64,000 bases of DNA from DASRSS01 sp963799045. Lineage in GTDB: Bacteria; Actinomycetota; Actinomycetes; Mycobacteriales; Jatrophihabitantaceae. Both the position numbers and the translations under genes were made by a program. Each line of letters opens with the position of its first letter. Position 1 is the first letter of the stretch. The stretch is from positions 868,001 through 932,000 of the forward strand of contig CAWCVN010000001.1 of NCBI GenBank assembly GCA_963799045.1, in the 5' to 3' direction. The notes beneath the pieces were generated by a model. It was not told where the DNA came from and searched no databases. It worked only from the letters and a program-made list of their open reading frames with translations. Shown piece after piece: positions 19,855-32,035 of this stretch.

Positions 19855-20796
19855 ATGGAGTTCCGTCGTCTGGGGTCGTCCGGGCTGGTCGTGTCCGTCG
19901 TGGGCCTGGGCACCAACAACCTCGGCATGAAGCTCGACGAGGCCGGCAGTCGCGAAGTAGTGCATGCCGCGCTGGACGAGGGCATCACGCTGTTCGACAC
20001 CGCCGACTCGTACGGCGCGTCGGAGGACCGGTTGGGCGCGCTGCTCGAAGGAAAGCGCGACGACGTCGTGCTGGCCACCAAGTTCGGCAGCGACGTGCGC
20101 AAGCGGGGCCTCAACAACGGCGCGGACTGGGGGGCGCGGGGTTCGCGCCGCTACGTCAAGCGCGCGGTCGAGTCCTCGCTTCGGCGGCTTCGCACCGACT
20201 GGATCGACCTGTACCAGCTGCACTGGCCCGACCCGGCCACCCCGGTCGAGGAGACCCTGTCCGCGCTCGACGACCTGGTGCACGAGGGCAAGGTCCGTTA
20301 CCTCGGCTGCTCCAACTTCACCGGCTGGCAGGTCGCGCACGCGGAATGGACCGCGCGCACCCGCGGCCTGGAACGGTTCGTCAGCGCACAGAACCAGTAC
20401 AGCTGGCTCGAGCGCGGCATCGAGAGCGATCTCGTCCCGGCACTGGAGCAGTACGGCGTCGGGCTGCTGCCCTACTTCCCGCTGGCCTCCGGCCTGCTGA
20501 CCGGCAAGTACCGGCGTGGCGAGCCGCCGCCGGCCGGGACGCGGATCGCCGACTGGGGGCGGGAGTCTGCGCTCACCGACGCCGCGTTCGACGTCGTCGA
20601 GGGGCTGGCTGCGTTCGCGGCGTCGCGGTCGGTGACGCTGCTCGACGTCGCGATCGGAGGGCTGGCCGCGCAGCCGGCTGTCGCGTCGGTGATCGCGGGT
20701 GCGACCTCCCGCGACCAGGTCGCCGCGAACGCCGCCGCCGGCGCCTGGCAGCCGAGCGCGGAGGACATCGTCGAACTCGACGAGATCACCGGCTGA
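19855..20796 (+). CDS. Aldo/keto reductase family oxidoreductase
   Basis: A 313-residue (beta/alpha)8 NADPH-dependent reductase. The catalytic tetrad can be placed: D in ITLFDTADSYG with Y a few residues on, K in VVLATKFG, and H in LYQLHWPDPATP. The signature RYLGCSNFTGWQV follows. The C-terminal NADP-binding region (ASVIAGATSRDQVAANAAA) is typical. Substrate unknown. Being downstream of pntAB it could draw on the NADPH made there, but that is inference. ATG at 19855; ends just before a strong hairpin. Confidence 0.9.
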   Translation: MEFRRLGSSGLVVSVVGLGTNNLGMKLDEAGSREVVHAALDEGITLFDTADSYGASEDRLGALLEGKRDDVVLATKFGSDVRKRGLNNGADWGARGSRRYVKRAVESSLRRLRTDWIDLYQLHWPDPATPVEETLSALDDLVHEGKVRYLGCSNFTGWQVAHAEWTARTRGLERFVSAQNQYSWLERGIESDLVPALEQYGVGLLPYFPLASGLLTGKYRRGEPPPAGTRIADWGRESALTDAAFDVVEGLAAFAASRSVTLLDVAIGGLAAQPAVASVIAGATSRDQVAANAAAGAWQPSAEDIVELDEITG

Positions 20797-20800
20797 AACC

Positions 20801-20858
20801 CCGCGATGATCATGGGCTGTGCAGCGGATAACCGCGGCTGGGCCCATGATCATCGCGG
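20801..20858. terminator. 17-bp perfect inverted repeat between convergent genes
   Basis: CCGCGATGATCATGGGC (20801-20817) is the exact reverse complement of 20842-20858, with a 24-base spacer. It fills the gap between the stops of the plus-strand reductase gene and the minus-strand pyrF, so transcripts from both sides would form it. It probably acts as a bidirectional terminator, although no U-tract follows. The palindromic core ATGATCAT lies within each arm. Confidence 0.65.
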
Positions 20859-21695
20859 TTAGGTGCGGAGGAAGCCGAAGGTCTCGACCTGGCGCTGCAC
20901 GGCCGAGCGCAGCGCACCGACGTCCGGGCCGGTCTTGAGCACCTCTCGGGACACGCTCGGCACCACCGCGCTCAACGCGTCGCCGAAGATGCGGCGGACG
21001 TCCTCGGCCGTGCCTCCTTGGGCGCCGATTCCCGGAACCAGGAACGGCCCGTTGAGGCCGTCCAGGCTCGCGGCGGCGCTGCCGATCGTCGCCCCCACCA
21101 CGACCCCGAGCGAGCCGAACGGCTGCGCGTCGCCGTTGCGGGCGGCGAGATCGTCGACGACGACCTGCGCGACGGTGCGCCCGTCATCGGCGCGCGCGTG
21201 CTGAACCTGCGGCCCCTCCGGGTTCGACGTCAACGCGAGGACGAAGACTCCCGTGCCGTGGCGGTCGCACAGGTCGAAGGCCGGTTGCAGCGAACCAACG
21301 CCGAGGTACGGGCTGACGGTGATCGCGTCCGCGGCCAGCGTCGAGCCCGGATCGAGGTAGGCCCGCGCGTAGGCAGCCATCGTCGTGCCGATGTCGCCGC
21401 GCTTCACATCGAGCACCACCAGCGCGCCGGCCGCCCGGCACGCAGCGACGGTCCGTTCGAGGACCTCGATGCCCGCCGATCCGTGGGCCTCGAAGAAGGC
21501 CGACTGCGGCTTGACGACCGCCGCGTGCGGCCCGAACGCGGAGACGCAGGCGTCGGCGAAGGCGCTCAGCCCGGACACGTCGTCGGCCAGCCCCCAGGCC
21601 GCGAGCAGCCCCGGGTGCGGGTCGATGCCGACGCACAGCGAGCCGCGCGCGGACAGCGCCGCGTCGAGCCGGGCGCCGAACGGCTGCGGGCTCAC
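20859..21695 (-). CDS. pyrF: Orotidine 5'-phosphate decarboxylase, type 2
   Basis: Last step of UMP synthesis. The 278-residue size and sequence match the actinobacterial type 2 enzyme: LCVGIDPHPGLLAAWGL near the N-terminus and the catalytic DVKRGDIGTTMAAYARAYL. The C-terminal phosphate-binding region reads LVPGIGAQGGTAEDVRRIF. GTG start at 21695 overlaps the pyrD stop (GTGA). It is the last gene of the pyrimidine operon. Confidence 0.95.
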   Translation of the reverse strand: MSPQPFGARLDAALSARGSLCVGIDPHPGLLAAWGLADDVSGLSAFADACVSAFGPHAAVVKPQSAFFEAHGSAGIEVLERTVAACRAAGALVVLDVKRGDIGTTMAAYARAYLDPGSTLAADAITVSPYLGVGSLQPAFDLCDRHGTGVFVLALTSNPEGPQVQHARADDGRTVAQVVVDDLAARNGDAQPFGSLGVVVGATIGSAAASLDGLNGPFLVPGIGAQGGTAEDVRRIFGDALSAVVPSVSREVLKTGPDVGALRSAVQRQVETFGFLRT

Positions 21696-22660
21696 TGGGC
21701 CGCCGCCTCAGCCGCGGCCGGAACGAGGCGCTCGGCGGGCGCGCGGTGCGCGTAGCCGACGGCGTCGGCGACGGCGGCGAAGCCGCGTTCGGCCAGCGCC
21801 GCCTCGAGTTCGGCGAGCACCCGGACCGGTGCGTGCGGGTCGCCGAAGACGGCCGTACCGACCGACACCGCCGAGGCGCCCGCCAGCAGGAATTGCAGCG
21901 CGTCCAGCCCCGACCGGATGCCGCCCATGCCGAGGATCGGCAGGTGCGGCAGGGCCTTGCGCACCTGCCAGACGCAGCGGATGGCGACCGGCCGGATCGC
22001 CGGGCCGGACAATCCGCCGGTGACGCCGCCGAGCGCCGGGGCCATCGTCTCGGTGTCGATCACCATGCCGAGCAAGGTGTTGATCAGCGAGAAGCCGTCG
22101 GCACCCGCGTCGGCGCAGGCGCGGGCGATGTGGGTGATGTCGGTGACGTCCGGGGAGAGCTTCGCGAACACCGGCTGATTCGGGTCGGCCGCGCGCCGCA
22201 CCGCGCCGAGCACCCGGGACGAGGCGGTCGCGTCGCAGGCGAACACCTGGCCGCGGCTCTCGACATTCGGGCAGGAGATGTTGACTTCGAGCATCGAGAC
22301 GGCCGGGTGGCCGTACAACCGGCGGGCGAGCTCGACGTACTCGTCGGTGTGCCCGCCCGCGATCGACACGACCGTGCGCGCGCCGTGCTCGGCGAGCCAG
22401 GCCAGGTCGTTGTCGATGAACGAGTCGATGCCCGGCCCCTGCAGCCCGATCGAGTTGAGCATGCCGCTCGGGGTCTCGGCCATCCGGGGCGTCTGCCGGC
22501 CCGAGCGCGGCCGGGTCATGATCGATTTGGTGACGACGGCGCCCAGCTGCGCCACGTCGAAGAACTGGTGCAGCTCACGGCCGGCCGCCGCACAGCCCGA
22601 CGCCGTCAGCACGGGATTCGGCAGCGTCAGCGGGCCGAGCTGGGTGGTCAGGTCGACCAT
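21692..22660 (-). CDS. pyrD: Dihydroorotate dehydrogenase, class 1B catalytic subunit
   Basis: Oxidises dihydroorotate to orotate with FMN. The 322-residue protein carries the class 1 active-site cysteine in LEVNISCPNVESRG (class 2 quinone enzymes use serine) and FMN-binding segments VFAKLSPDVTDI and PILGMGGIRSGLDALQFLLA. The neighbouring pyrK marks it as the NAD-linked class 1B form. The start at 22660 overlaps the pyrK stop as ATGA. Confidence 0.95.
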   Translation of the reverse strand: MVDLTTQLGPLTLPNPVLTASGCAAAGRELHQFFDVAQLGAVVTKSIMTRPRSGRQTPRMAETPSGMLNSIGLQGPGIDSFIDNDLAWLAEHGARTVVSIAGGHTDEYVELARRLYGHPAVSMLEVNISCPNVESRGQVFACDATASSRVLGAVRRAADPNQPVFAKLSPDVTDITHIARACADAGADGFSLINTLLGMVIDTETMAPALGGVTGGLSGPAIRPVAIRCVWQVRKALPHLPILGMGGIRSGLDALQFLLAGASAVSVGTAVFGDPHAPVRVLAELEAALAERGFAAVADAVGYAHRAPAERLVPAAAEAAAQ

Positions 22661-23516
22661 CAGTGGCCGCCCCCCATCACGTCGGCGCCGACGAGGTCCG
22701 CCGGCAGCCTGCCGACGTCCTCCCACCGGACCCGGTCGGCGGCGAACACCGGGCCGTCGATGCACGATCGCACGAACCGGGACCGGCCGTCGTCGCCGCG
22801 GACCGGAAGCACGCAGGTCATGCACACCCCGATGCCGCAGGCCATCGACTCCTCCACCGCGACCTGCGCGTGGATCGCGTGGCGGCCCGCGATGTCACCG
22901 ACGGCCCGCAGCATGCCCATCGGGCCGCACGCGTAGACGACCTCGGCCTTGATCCGTTCGATCGCCGCAGGCAGCGCGTCGGTCACCAGCCCGCGCTGCC
23001 CGGCCGTCCCGTCGTCGGTCAGCACGGTGGCGTCGCCGACGAGCCGCTTCGCGACCAGCTCACCGAACAGCCGCGACGCCGTGGCAGCGCCGAGCAGAAT
23101 CTCGACCGGCGAGCCCGCGGCGAGCAGCTGCTGGGCCAGCGGGATCAGCGGCGCGGTGCCGTAGCCGCCGCCCACCAGGACCGCCGGCGCGGGCCCGGAC
23201 GGCAGCGGGAACGGCGTGCCGAGCGGGCCGACCAGGTCCAGCGTCTCGCCCGCCTGCCGCTGCACCAGCCACCGCGTGCCGGCGCCGTGCTCTGCCACGA
23301 CGAACTGGACCGTTCCGGCGAACTCGCCCGAAGGTGTCGCGCCGTACAGCGCGAAGGCACGGCGCAGGATCATCGCGGTGTTCTCACCGCCTACGGCGAC
23401 CGCGACGAAGTGCCCGGGCTTGGCGTCCGCGGCGACGCCCGGCGCGACGACGGTGAAGTGGTAGTAGTCGCCGGCGCGCTGCACGGACAGTATCTCGGCG
23501 GCTTCCTGAACCGGGC

Positions 23517-23520
<4 letters not shown>
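22660..23520 (-). CDS. pyrK: Dihydroorotate dehydrogenase electron-transfer subunit
   Basis: Passes electrons from PyrD to NAD+ through FAD and a 2Fe-2S cluster. FAD-binding (NTAMILRRAFALYG), NAD-binding (PAVLVGGGYGTAPLIPLAQQ) and iron-sulfur parts follow in order; the four cluster cysteines are in ACGIGVCMTCVLPV and SCIDGPVF. About 286 residues. The GTG start at 23520 overlaps the carB stop (GTGA), and pyrD follows by ATGA. Confidence 0.95.
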
Positions 23521-26845
<3,325 letters not shown>

Positions 26846-26846
<1 letters not shown>

Positions 26847-27985
26847 CAGGCCTTCCCCTCCAGCAGCTCGACGAACCGGTCGAACAGGTAGGCGGCGTCG
26901 TGCGGTCCGGCCGCCGCCTCCGGGTGGTACTGCACGCTGAACGCCCTCGCGTCGAGCGCGTTCAGCCCCTCGACGACGTTGTCGTTCAGGCACAGGTGGC
27001 TGACCTCGACGGCGCCGAAGTCGGTGTCGGCCGGGGTGCCGATCGGGGCGTCGACCGCGAAGCCGTGGTTGTGCGCGGTGATCTCGACCTTCTTGGTGCG
27101 CAGGTCCTGCACCGGCTGGTTGATGCCGCGGTGACCGTAGCCGAGTTTGTAGGTGCCGAAGCCGTACGCGCGGCCCAGCACCTGGTTGCCGAAGCAGATG
27201 CCGAAGATCGGCACCTCGCGGCGGAGCAGCTCGCGGACCGTCGCGACGGCGGTGTCGGCCGTCGCCGGGTCCCCGGGCCCGTTGGCGAGGAACACGGCAT
27301 CCGCCCCGGTCGCGATGACCTCCTCGACGCTGGAGGTGGACGGCAGCACGTGCGAGCTGATGCCGCGTTCGGCCATCCGGTGCGGGGTCATCGACTTGAT
27401 GCCGAAGTCCAGCGAGGCGACCGTGAACCGGTGCTCACCGATCGCCTCGACGACGTACGACTGCTCGGTCGTGACCTCGGCGGACAGGTCGGCGCCGGTC
27501 ATCGGCGGCGAGTCGAGGACCTTCGCCAACAGTGCCTCGTGGTCGGTGCCGACGCTGGAGATCCCGCACCGCATCGCCCCGCGCTCGCGCAGGTGCCTGG
27601 TGAGCGCTCGGGTGTCGATCCCGCTGATGCCGACGATCCCCTGCGCGACCAGTTCGTGGTCGAGCGTGCCGGTCGCGCGCCAGCTCGACGCGCGGCGCGC
27701 GGGGTCGCGCACGACGTAGCCGGCCACCCAGATCCGCCGCGACTCGGGGTCCTCGTCGTTCACGCCGGTGTTGCCGATGTGCGGCGCCGTCTGCACGACC
27801 ACCTGGCGGTGATAGGACGGGTCGGTCAGCGTCTCCTGGTAGCCGGTCATGCCGGTGGCGAACACGGCCTCCCCGAACGTCTCACCGACCGCCCCGTAGG
27901 CCTCGCCATCGAAGGCGCGGCCGTCCTCGAGCATCAAGATCGCCTCGGTCACGCGGTCACCCTCTCGTCCGTCGGCGTTGGTCAT
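26846..27985 (-). CDS. carA: Carbamoyl phosphate synthase, small (glutaminase) subunit
   Basis: Releases ammonia from glutamine for CarB. The C-terminal class I amidotransferase domain shows the nucleophile cysteine in PIFGICFGNQVLGRA and the His/Glu pair in FSVQYHPEAAAGP; the N-terminal domain reads LMLEDGRAFDGEAYG. I chose ATG 27985 (MTNADG) because it overlaps the pyrC stop as ATGA, the style of this operon. GTG at 27952 (VTEAILMLEDG) is the more usual family length and cannot be excluded. About 379 residues. Confidence 0.95.
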
Positions 27986-29285
27986 GCCGGCATCAGCTCC
28001 TGCGTGAGTTGCCCGTCGCGCACCGTCGCATGCCCGCGCAGGAACGTGGCGACGACGGCGGCGGGCAGGGTCCGGCCGCCGTAGGGCGTGTTGCGTGCCT
28101 TCGACGCCAGCCGGTCGGGCTCGACCAGGTAGCTGGCGGCCGGGTCGATGAGCGTCAGGTTCGCCGGCTCGCCCGGCCGGACCAGCCCGCCGTGCCCGCT
28201 GAGCCGGCCGATGAGCGCCGGGCCGGGTACTCATGCGGTCGGCGACTGCGGCCCAGTCGAGCAGGCCGGTGGCCACCATCGTCTCGGCCACCACGCCCAG
28301 CGCCGTCTGCAGGCCGAGCATCCCGAAGGCGGCGTCACCGAAAGCGTGGTCCTTGTCGTGCGGGGCGTGCGGGGCGTGGTCGGTGGCGACGGCGTCGATC
28401 GTGCCGTCGGCCAGCGCCGCACGCAGCGCCGTGACGTCCTCGGCGGGCCGCAGCGGCGGGTTGACCTTGAACACCGGGTCGTAGCCGTCGAGCAGGTCGC
28501 AGGTCAGCAGCAGGTGGTGCGGCGTGACCTCGGCGGTCACGGCGATCCCACGCGACTTGGCCCAGCGGATCACCTCGACGGTCCCGGCGGTGGAGACGTG
28601 GCAGACGTGCAGGCGCGAGCCGGTGTGCTCGGCGAGCATCACGTCCCGGGCGACGATCGACTGCTCGGCCACCGCGGGCCAGCCGGGCAGGCCGAGCCGG
28701 CCGGACACCTCGCCTTCGTGGCAGCAGGCCGTGCCGTCGGCCAGCCGCGGGTCCTGGGAGTGCTGGGCGATCGACCGCGCCGAACGGCTTGGCGTACTCC
28801 AGCGCACGGCGCATCAGCCGTGCGTCGTGCACGCACCGGCCGTCGTCGCTGAAGATCCGCACCGCCGCGGCCGAGCGGGCCATGCTGCCGATCTCGGCGA
28901 GTTCCTCGCCGGCAAGCCCCTTGGACACGGCGCCGACCGGGCGCACGTCGACCAGGCCCGCCCGTTCGCCGAGGCGTGCCACCTGCTCGACGATCTCTGC
29001 GGTGTCGGCGACCGGGGTGGTGTTGGCCATCGCGTGCACCGCCGTGTAACCGCCGAGCGCGGCCGCCGCCGATCCGGTGGCGACGGTCTCGGCGTCCTCA
29101 CGACCGGGCTCGCGCAGGTGCGCGTGCAGGTCGACCAGCCCGGGCAGCAGCACCAGGCCGCCGCAGTCGATCACCGTGTCGGCCGCGGCGCTCACCCTGC
29201 CGACCTCGGCGATCACCTCGCCGTCGATCAGGACGTCACTCGGTTTGCCGCCCAGCACGCGGGCGCCGCGCAGCAGCGTGCTCAT
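27982..29285 (-). CDS. pyrC: Dihydroorotase (two frame breaks)
   Basis: Closes carbamoyl aspartate to dihydroorotate; a zinc amidohydrolase. The metal-binding DLHAHLREPGREDAET and the NTTPVADT segment are near the N-terminus. The frame shifts near 28772 (extra G; GAVIAQHSQDPRLADG resumes) and near 28219 (one extra base; STRPALIGRLSGHGGLV resumes). Further motifs are VCHVSTAGTVEVIRWAK, VTAEVTPHHLLLT and ATDHAPHAPHDKDHAFGDA. Joined length is about 433 residues, normal for the family. Start ATG at 29285; a 76-base gap separates it from pyrB, the only sizeable gap in the operon. Confidence 0.92.
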
Positions 29286-29361
29286 GCGTCTCCTCGCTGC
29301 GCTCCGAACACGCGTGCGGCTGCACGCGCACCATGCCTGTGGTTCGCAAGGCAAGCCTCGC

Positions 29362-30304
29362 TCATACCGCCACCTCCTCCTCGGCACCGGCGAGTAGCCG
29401 GTACAGCACCGCCATCCGCACCGCGACCCCGGCCTGCACCTGGTCGAGCACCACCGAGCGCGGGCCGTCCGCGGCGGCCGAGGAGATCTCCAGCCCGCGG
29501 TTCATCGGGCCGGGGTGCAGCACCGGCGACGTGCTCGGCAAGCAGGTCCAGCCGCCGCGGCGAGAGGCCGTAGCCGATCGCGTACTCGCGCTCGGTCGGG
29601 AAGTAGCCCCCGCTCATCCGCTCGCGCTGGACGCGCAGCATCATCACCGCGTCGACGTCGCCGAAGGCCTTGCCGGACAGGGCGGCGTCGAGGTCCCAGC
29701 TGCTCTCGCAGCTCCAGGTGCCGACACCGGACGGCATCAGCGTCGGCGGCGCGACCAGCGTGACCCGGGCGCCGAGCGTGTGCAGCAGGAGACGTTCGAG
29801 CGGGCGACCCGGCTGTGGGTGATGTCGCCGACGATCACCACGTGCCGGTCCTCGAGGCTCGCCGAGCCGGTTGCGCAGCGTGTAGGCGTCCAGCAGCGCC
29901 TGGGTGGGGTGCTCGTGGGTGCCGTCGCCGGCGTTGACGACGCGGCAGCCGACCCATTCAGCGATGCGCTGCACCGCGCCGGAGGCGTTGTGCCGGACGA
30001 CCAGCGCGTCGACGCCCATCGCGGCGACGGTGAGGACGGTGTCGCGCAGGCTCTCGCCCTTGCTGACGCTCGAGCCCTTCGCGCTGACGTTGATCACGTC
30101 GGCGGACAGCCACTTGCCGGCGATCTCGAACGACGAGCGGGTGCGGGTGGAGTCCTCGAAGAACAGGTTGACGATCGTGCGTCCGCGCAGTGGGGGCAGC
30201 TTCTTGACCTCGCGGCTCTGGATCGCGTGCATGTGCGCCGCCGCGTCGAGTGTCGCGATCGCCTCGTCGCGGTCGAGATCGGCGGCGGAGAGCAGGTTCT
30301 TCAC
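29362..30304 (-). CDS. pyrB: Aspartate carbamoyltransferase, catalytic subunit (three frame breaks)
   Basis: Joins carbamoyl phosphate to aspartate. The carbamoyl-phosphate loop is FFEDSTRTRSSFEIAGKWLS; HEHPTQALLDAYTL is the second signature. The frame shifts near 29862 (extra G; SLEDRHVVIVGDITHSRVAR resumes), returns near 29799 (one base missing before LLLHTLGARVTLVAPPT) and shifts again near 29530 (extra G; PVLHPGPMNRGLEIS resumes). The protein ends AVLYRLLAGAEEEVAV at 29362, about 313 residues. GTG start at 30304 overlaps the pyrR stop. A longer reading through to 29282 in one frame is an artefact of the third shift. Confidence 0.9.
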
Positions 30305-30882
30305 GGCGCGGCTCCCTCGGTCAGTTCGACGCGGTCCACGCCGTCGGTCTCGACCAGGCGTACCCGCACGCTCTGCTGCGGCGAGGTCGGCAGGTTCTTG
30401 CCCACGTAGTCGGCGCGGATCGGCAGCTCGCGGTGGCCGCGGTCGACGAGCACGGCCAGCTGCACCGCGCGGGGCCGGCCGAGGTCGTTGAGGGCGTCCA
30501 GCGCGGCCCGGATGGTCCTCCCGGAGAAGAGCACGTCGTCGACGAGCACCACGGTGCGGCCGCTGATGCCGCCCTCGGGTTCGACCGTGTCGCCGAGCGG
30601 GCGAACCCCGCGCAGCCGTAGGTCGTCGCGGTAGAGGGTGACGTCGATGGAGCCGACGGGCACGGTCACGCCGGCGAACACGCCGATGCGGTCGGCCAGG
30701 CGTTTGGCGAGCGGGACGCCGCGGGTGGGGATCCCCAGCAGCACGATGTCGAAGCCGCTCTTGGCGGTGTTCTCGATGATCTGGTGGGCGATGCGATCGA
30801 CCGTGCGGGCGAGGTCGCCGTCGCCGAGGACCGCCGCCGCGGGATCGCTGGTGCCGCCCGGAACCTGGGCATGACCGGCCAA
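30301..30882 (-). CDS. pyrR: Pyrimidine operon regulator / uracil phosphoribosyltransferase PyrR
   Basis: Binds pyr mRNA when UMP is high. The 193-residue protein has the PRPP loop TVVLVDDVLFSGRTIRAALD and NTAKSGFDIVLLGIPTRGVP. I place the start at TTG 30882 because AGAAGGAGG, the best ribosome site in the window, ends 7 bases before it; reading from the GTG at 30906 would put the ribosome site inside the gene. First gene of the operon pyrR-pyrB-pyrC-carA-carB-pyrK-pyrD-pyrF. The RNA element just upstream overlaps its ribosome site, pointing to translational self-control. Confidence 0.95.
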   Translation of the reverse strand: MAGHAQVPGGTSDPAAAVLGDGDLARTVDRIAHQIIENTAKSGFDIVLLGIPTRGVPLAKRLADRIGVFAGVTVPVGSIDVTLYRDDLRLRGVRPLGDTVEPEGGISGRTVVLVDDVLFSGRTIRAALDALNDLGRPRAVQLAVLVDRGHRELPIRADYVGKNLPTSPQQSVRVRLVETDGVDRVELTEGAAP

Positions 30883-30897
30883 GCCCGACCTCCTTCT

Positions 30898-30913
30898 CCG
30901 CCTCACTGGACGG
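30898..30913 (-). promoter_or_regulatory. PyrR-binding RNA element in the pyrR leader
   Basis: On the minus strand the leader reads CCG-TCCAGTGAGG-CGG, a 3-bp stem capped by the loop UCCAGUGAGG. This fits the known PyrR binding-loop consensus (RUCCnGnGAGGY). It lies directly ahead of the AGAAGGAGG ribosome site of pyrR. In mycobacteria a similar element lets PyrR block translation rather than cause termination, and no terminator hairpin is visible here either, so that mechanism is likely. Confidence 0.75.
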
Positions 30914-30955
30914 CTCTTAAAGGACGTCTGTCAGCTGCCACTGTAACAGCCCGAA

Positions 30956-31065
30956 CGGCCTCGCCGAGTGGCGCCATACCCCCTCGAGTGGCGCGGTATT
31001 TCGCGCCACTCGAGGCCGTAACGCGCCACTCGGCAGAGGTGTTCAGTCGAGGCCGCGGTGTTCAG
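30956..31065. repeat. Palindromic repeat, copy 1
   Basis: About 110 bases sharing most positions with 32595-32711. The order is GCCGAGTGGCGCCAT, then an 11-bp palindrome CGAGTGGCGCG/CGCGCCACTCG, then CCGTAACGCGCCACTCGGC, then GAGGTGTTCAG. The unit GAGTGGCGC thus occurs repeatedly in both orientations. It separates pyrR from the end of the sigma-linked membrane gene. The transcript would fold into strong hairpins, so it may also end transcription. Confidence 0.8.
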
Positions 31066-32012
31066 AGCTGGTAGGCGGAGGGCAGACCGAGCACGGCGCG
31101 GACGGCCTGGTCGATCGCGTCGGCACCCTGCAATGCCGGTTGCGCGGCGCCGTCGACGGTCACCCTCACTCCCATGCAGCCGTCGTGCCACGCCTCGACC
31201 AATATCCGGCGTCCGCCTGCGCTGAACGCCAGGTCATCGGCGGCTCGGCCAGTGCCCATGAGACAGCTACGGAAGCCGGAGACGGCCACTCGCTGAGCGT
31301 TCACCACCTCGGCGAGGCGACGCAGCGACTGCCCGGTCAGCGCCCAGTGGTGCGCGCGTTGGGCCGGGTGATGGTCACGTCCACCGAACTGGCATCGAGC
31401 GGGATCTCCTCGACCGCGGTACGGGCAGGCAGCGCAATGTCCTGTGCGTCGGTGCGGATCACGACCCCTCCGTGATACGGCGTGACCTGCACCAGTGCTC
31501 GCAGCTGCGAGTAGGCCTCGGTCTCGGCATCCGACGGCGGCGGCGCCAGCTCGAGCCCTCTGCTGATCGTCCCGGCGCCGACCCGCCCCGCCGAGGAGGT
31601 TCCGGTCACTGTCCAGCCGCTGGGCAGGTGGGTCCGGACGTAGTCGATGGCACCGGCCATCGTGCCGGGCGCTCGCCAGAGGACGAATGGGTCGGGCTGT
31701 TGCCCCGCGTTCTGCGCGGACTGGCCCAGCTGACCGGTGGGGTCGTTGGCGATTCGGGTGGCGTCGGGCAGGGTGGGCACCTCGGCGAGCAATTGCGCCG
31801 CCGCCTGGGCTGCCCGCGCCCGGTTGAGCACGTCAGACGGCGGCTTGCTGGGGGGTGGGCTGACCACGGCCGGCCGATCCGCCCCCGCGCTCGGCGAGCC
31901 GGGGCCGACGGTCATCCGCACACCGGCCACCGTGCCTGCGGTCGCCACGCCGGCGACCGCAGCGGCCAGCGGAAGCAGTCGCCGGCTTCTCGGCCGGCTC
32001 GACGAACTCCAT
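31062..32012 (-). CDS. Membrane-anchored protein downstream of the ECF sigma factor, possible anti-sigma partner
   Basis: Not recognised as a named family. Reading from ATG 32012 (MEFVEPAEKP), one extra G near 31987 leads into RLLPLAAAVAGVATAGTVAG, a single membrane helix, followed by a Pro/Ser-rich spacer and an outside domain of about 230 residues (TMAGAIDYVRTHLPSGWTVT; HWALTGQSLRRLAEVVNAQR; FRSCLMGTGRAADDLAFSAG). One base is missing near 31350. The last cysteines (FRSC, HDGCMG) could form a disulfide. The layout, sigma gene then one-helix protein, is that of sigma/anti-sigma pairs. However, no stop codon separates it from the sigma frame, so a fusion is possible. The end overlaps the palindromic repeat by four bases. 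Confidence 0.55.
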
Positions 32013-32035
32013 GCCCGGCTCGACGAACTCCACGC
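31994..32035. repeat. 21-bp tandem duplication at the sigma/membrane-protein junction
   Basis: CCGGCTCGACGAACTCCA occurs at 31994-32011 and again at 32015-32032, a 21-base period. On the coding strand it repeats the residues EFVEP (VEFVEPG, MEFVEPA). Being seven codons long it keeps the frame. It sits exactly where the sigma protein should end and the next protein should begin. Confidence 0.7.

Noticed and set aside
16471..20853. A 1,460-codon open frame on the minus strand
   Set aside because: It lies antisense to pntA, pntB and the aldo/keto reductase, has a biased, repetitive composition (His, Arg, Asp, Val) and no domain; only its last part belongs to the start of gmk. Typical shadow of high-GC genes.
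29282..29361. C-terminal extension of PyrB to base 29282
   Set aside because: The extension comes from reading on in the wrong frame after the indel near 29530; the family-like end AEEEVAV stops at 29362.
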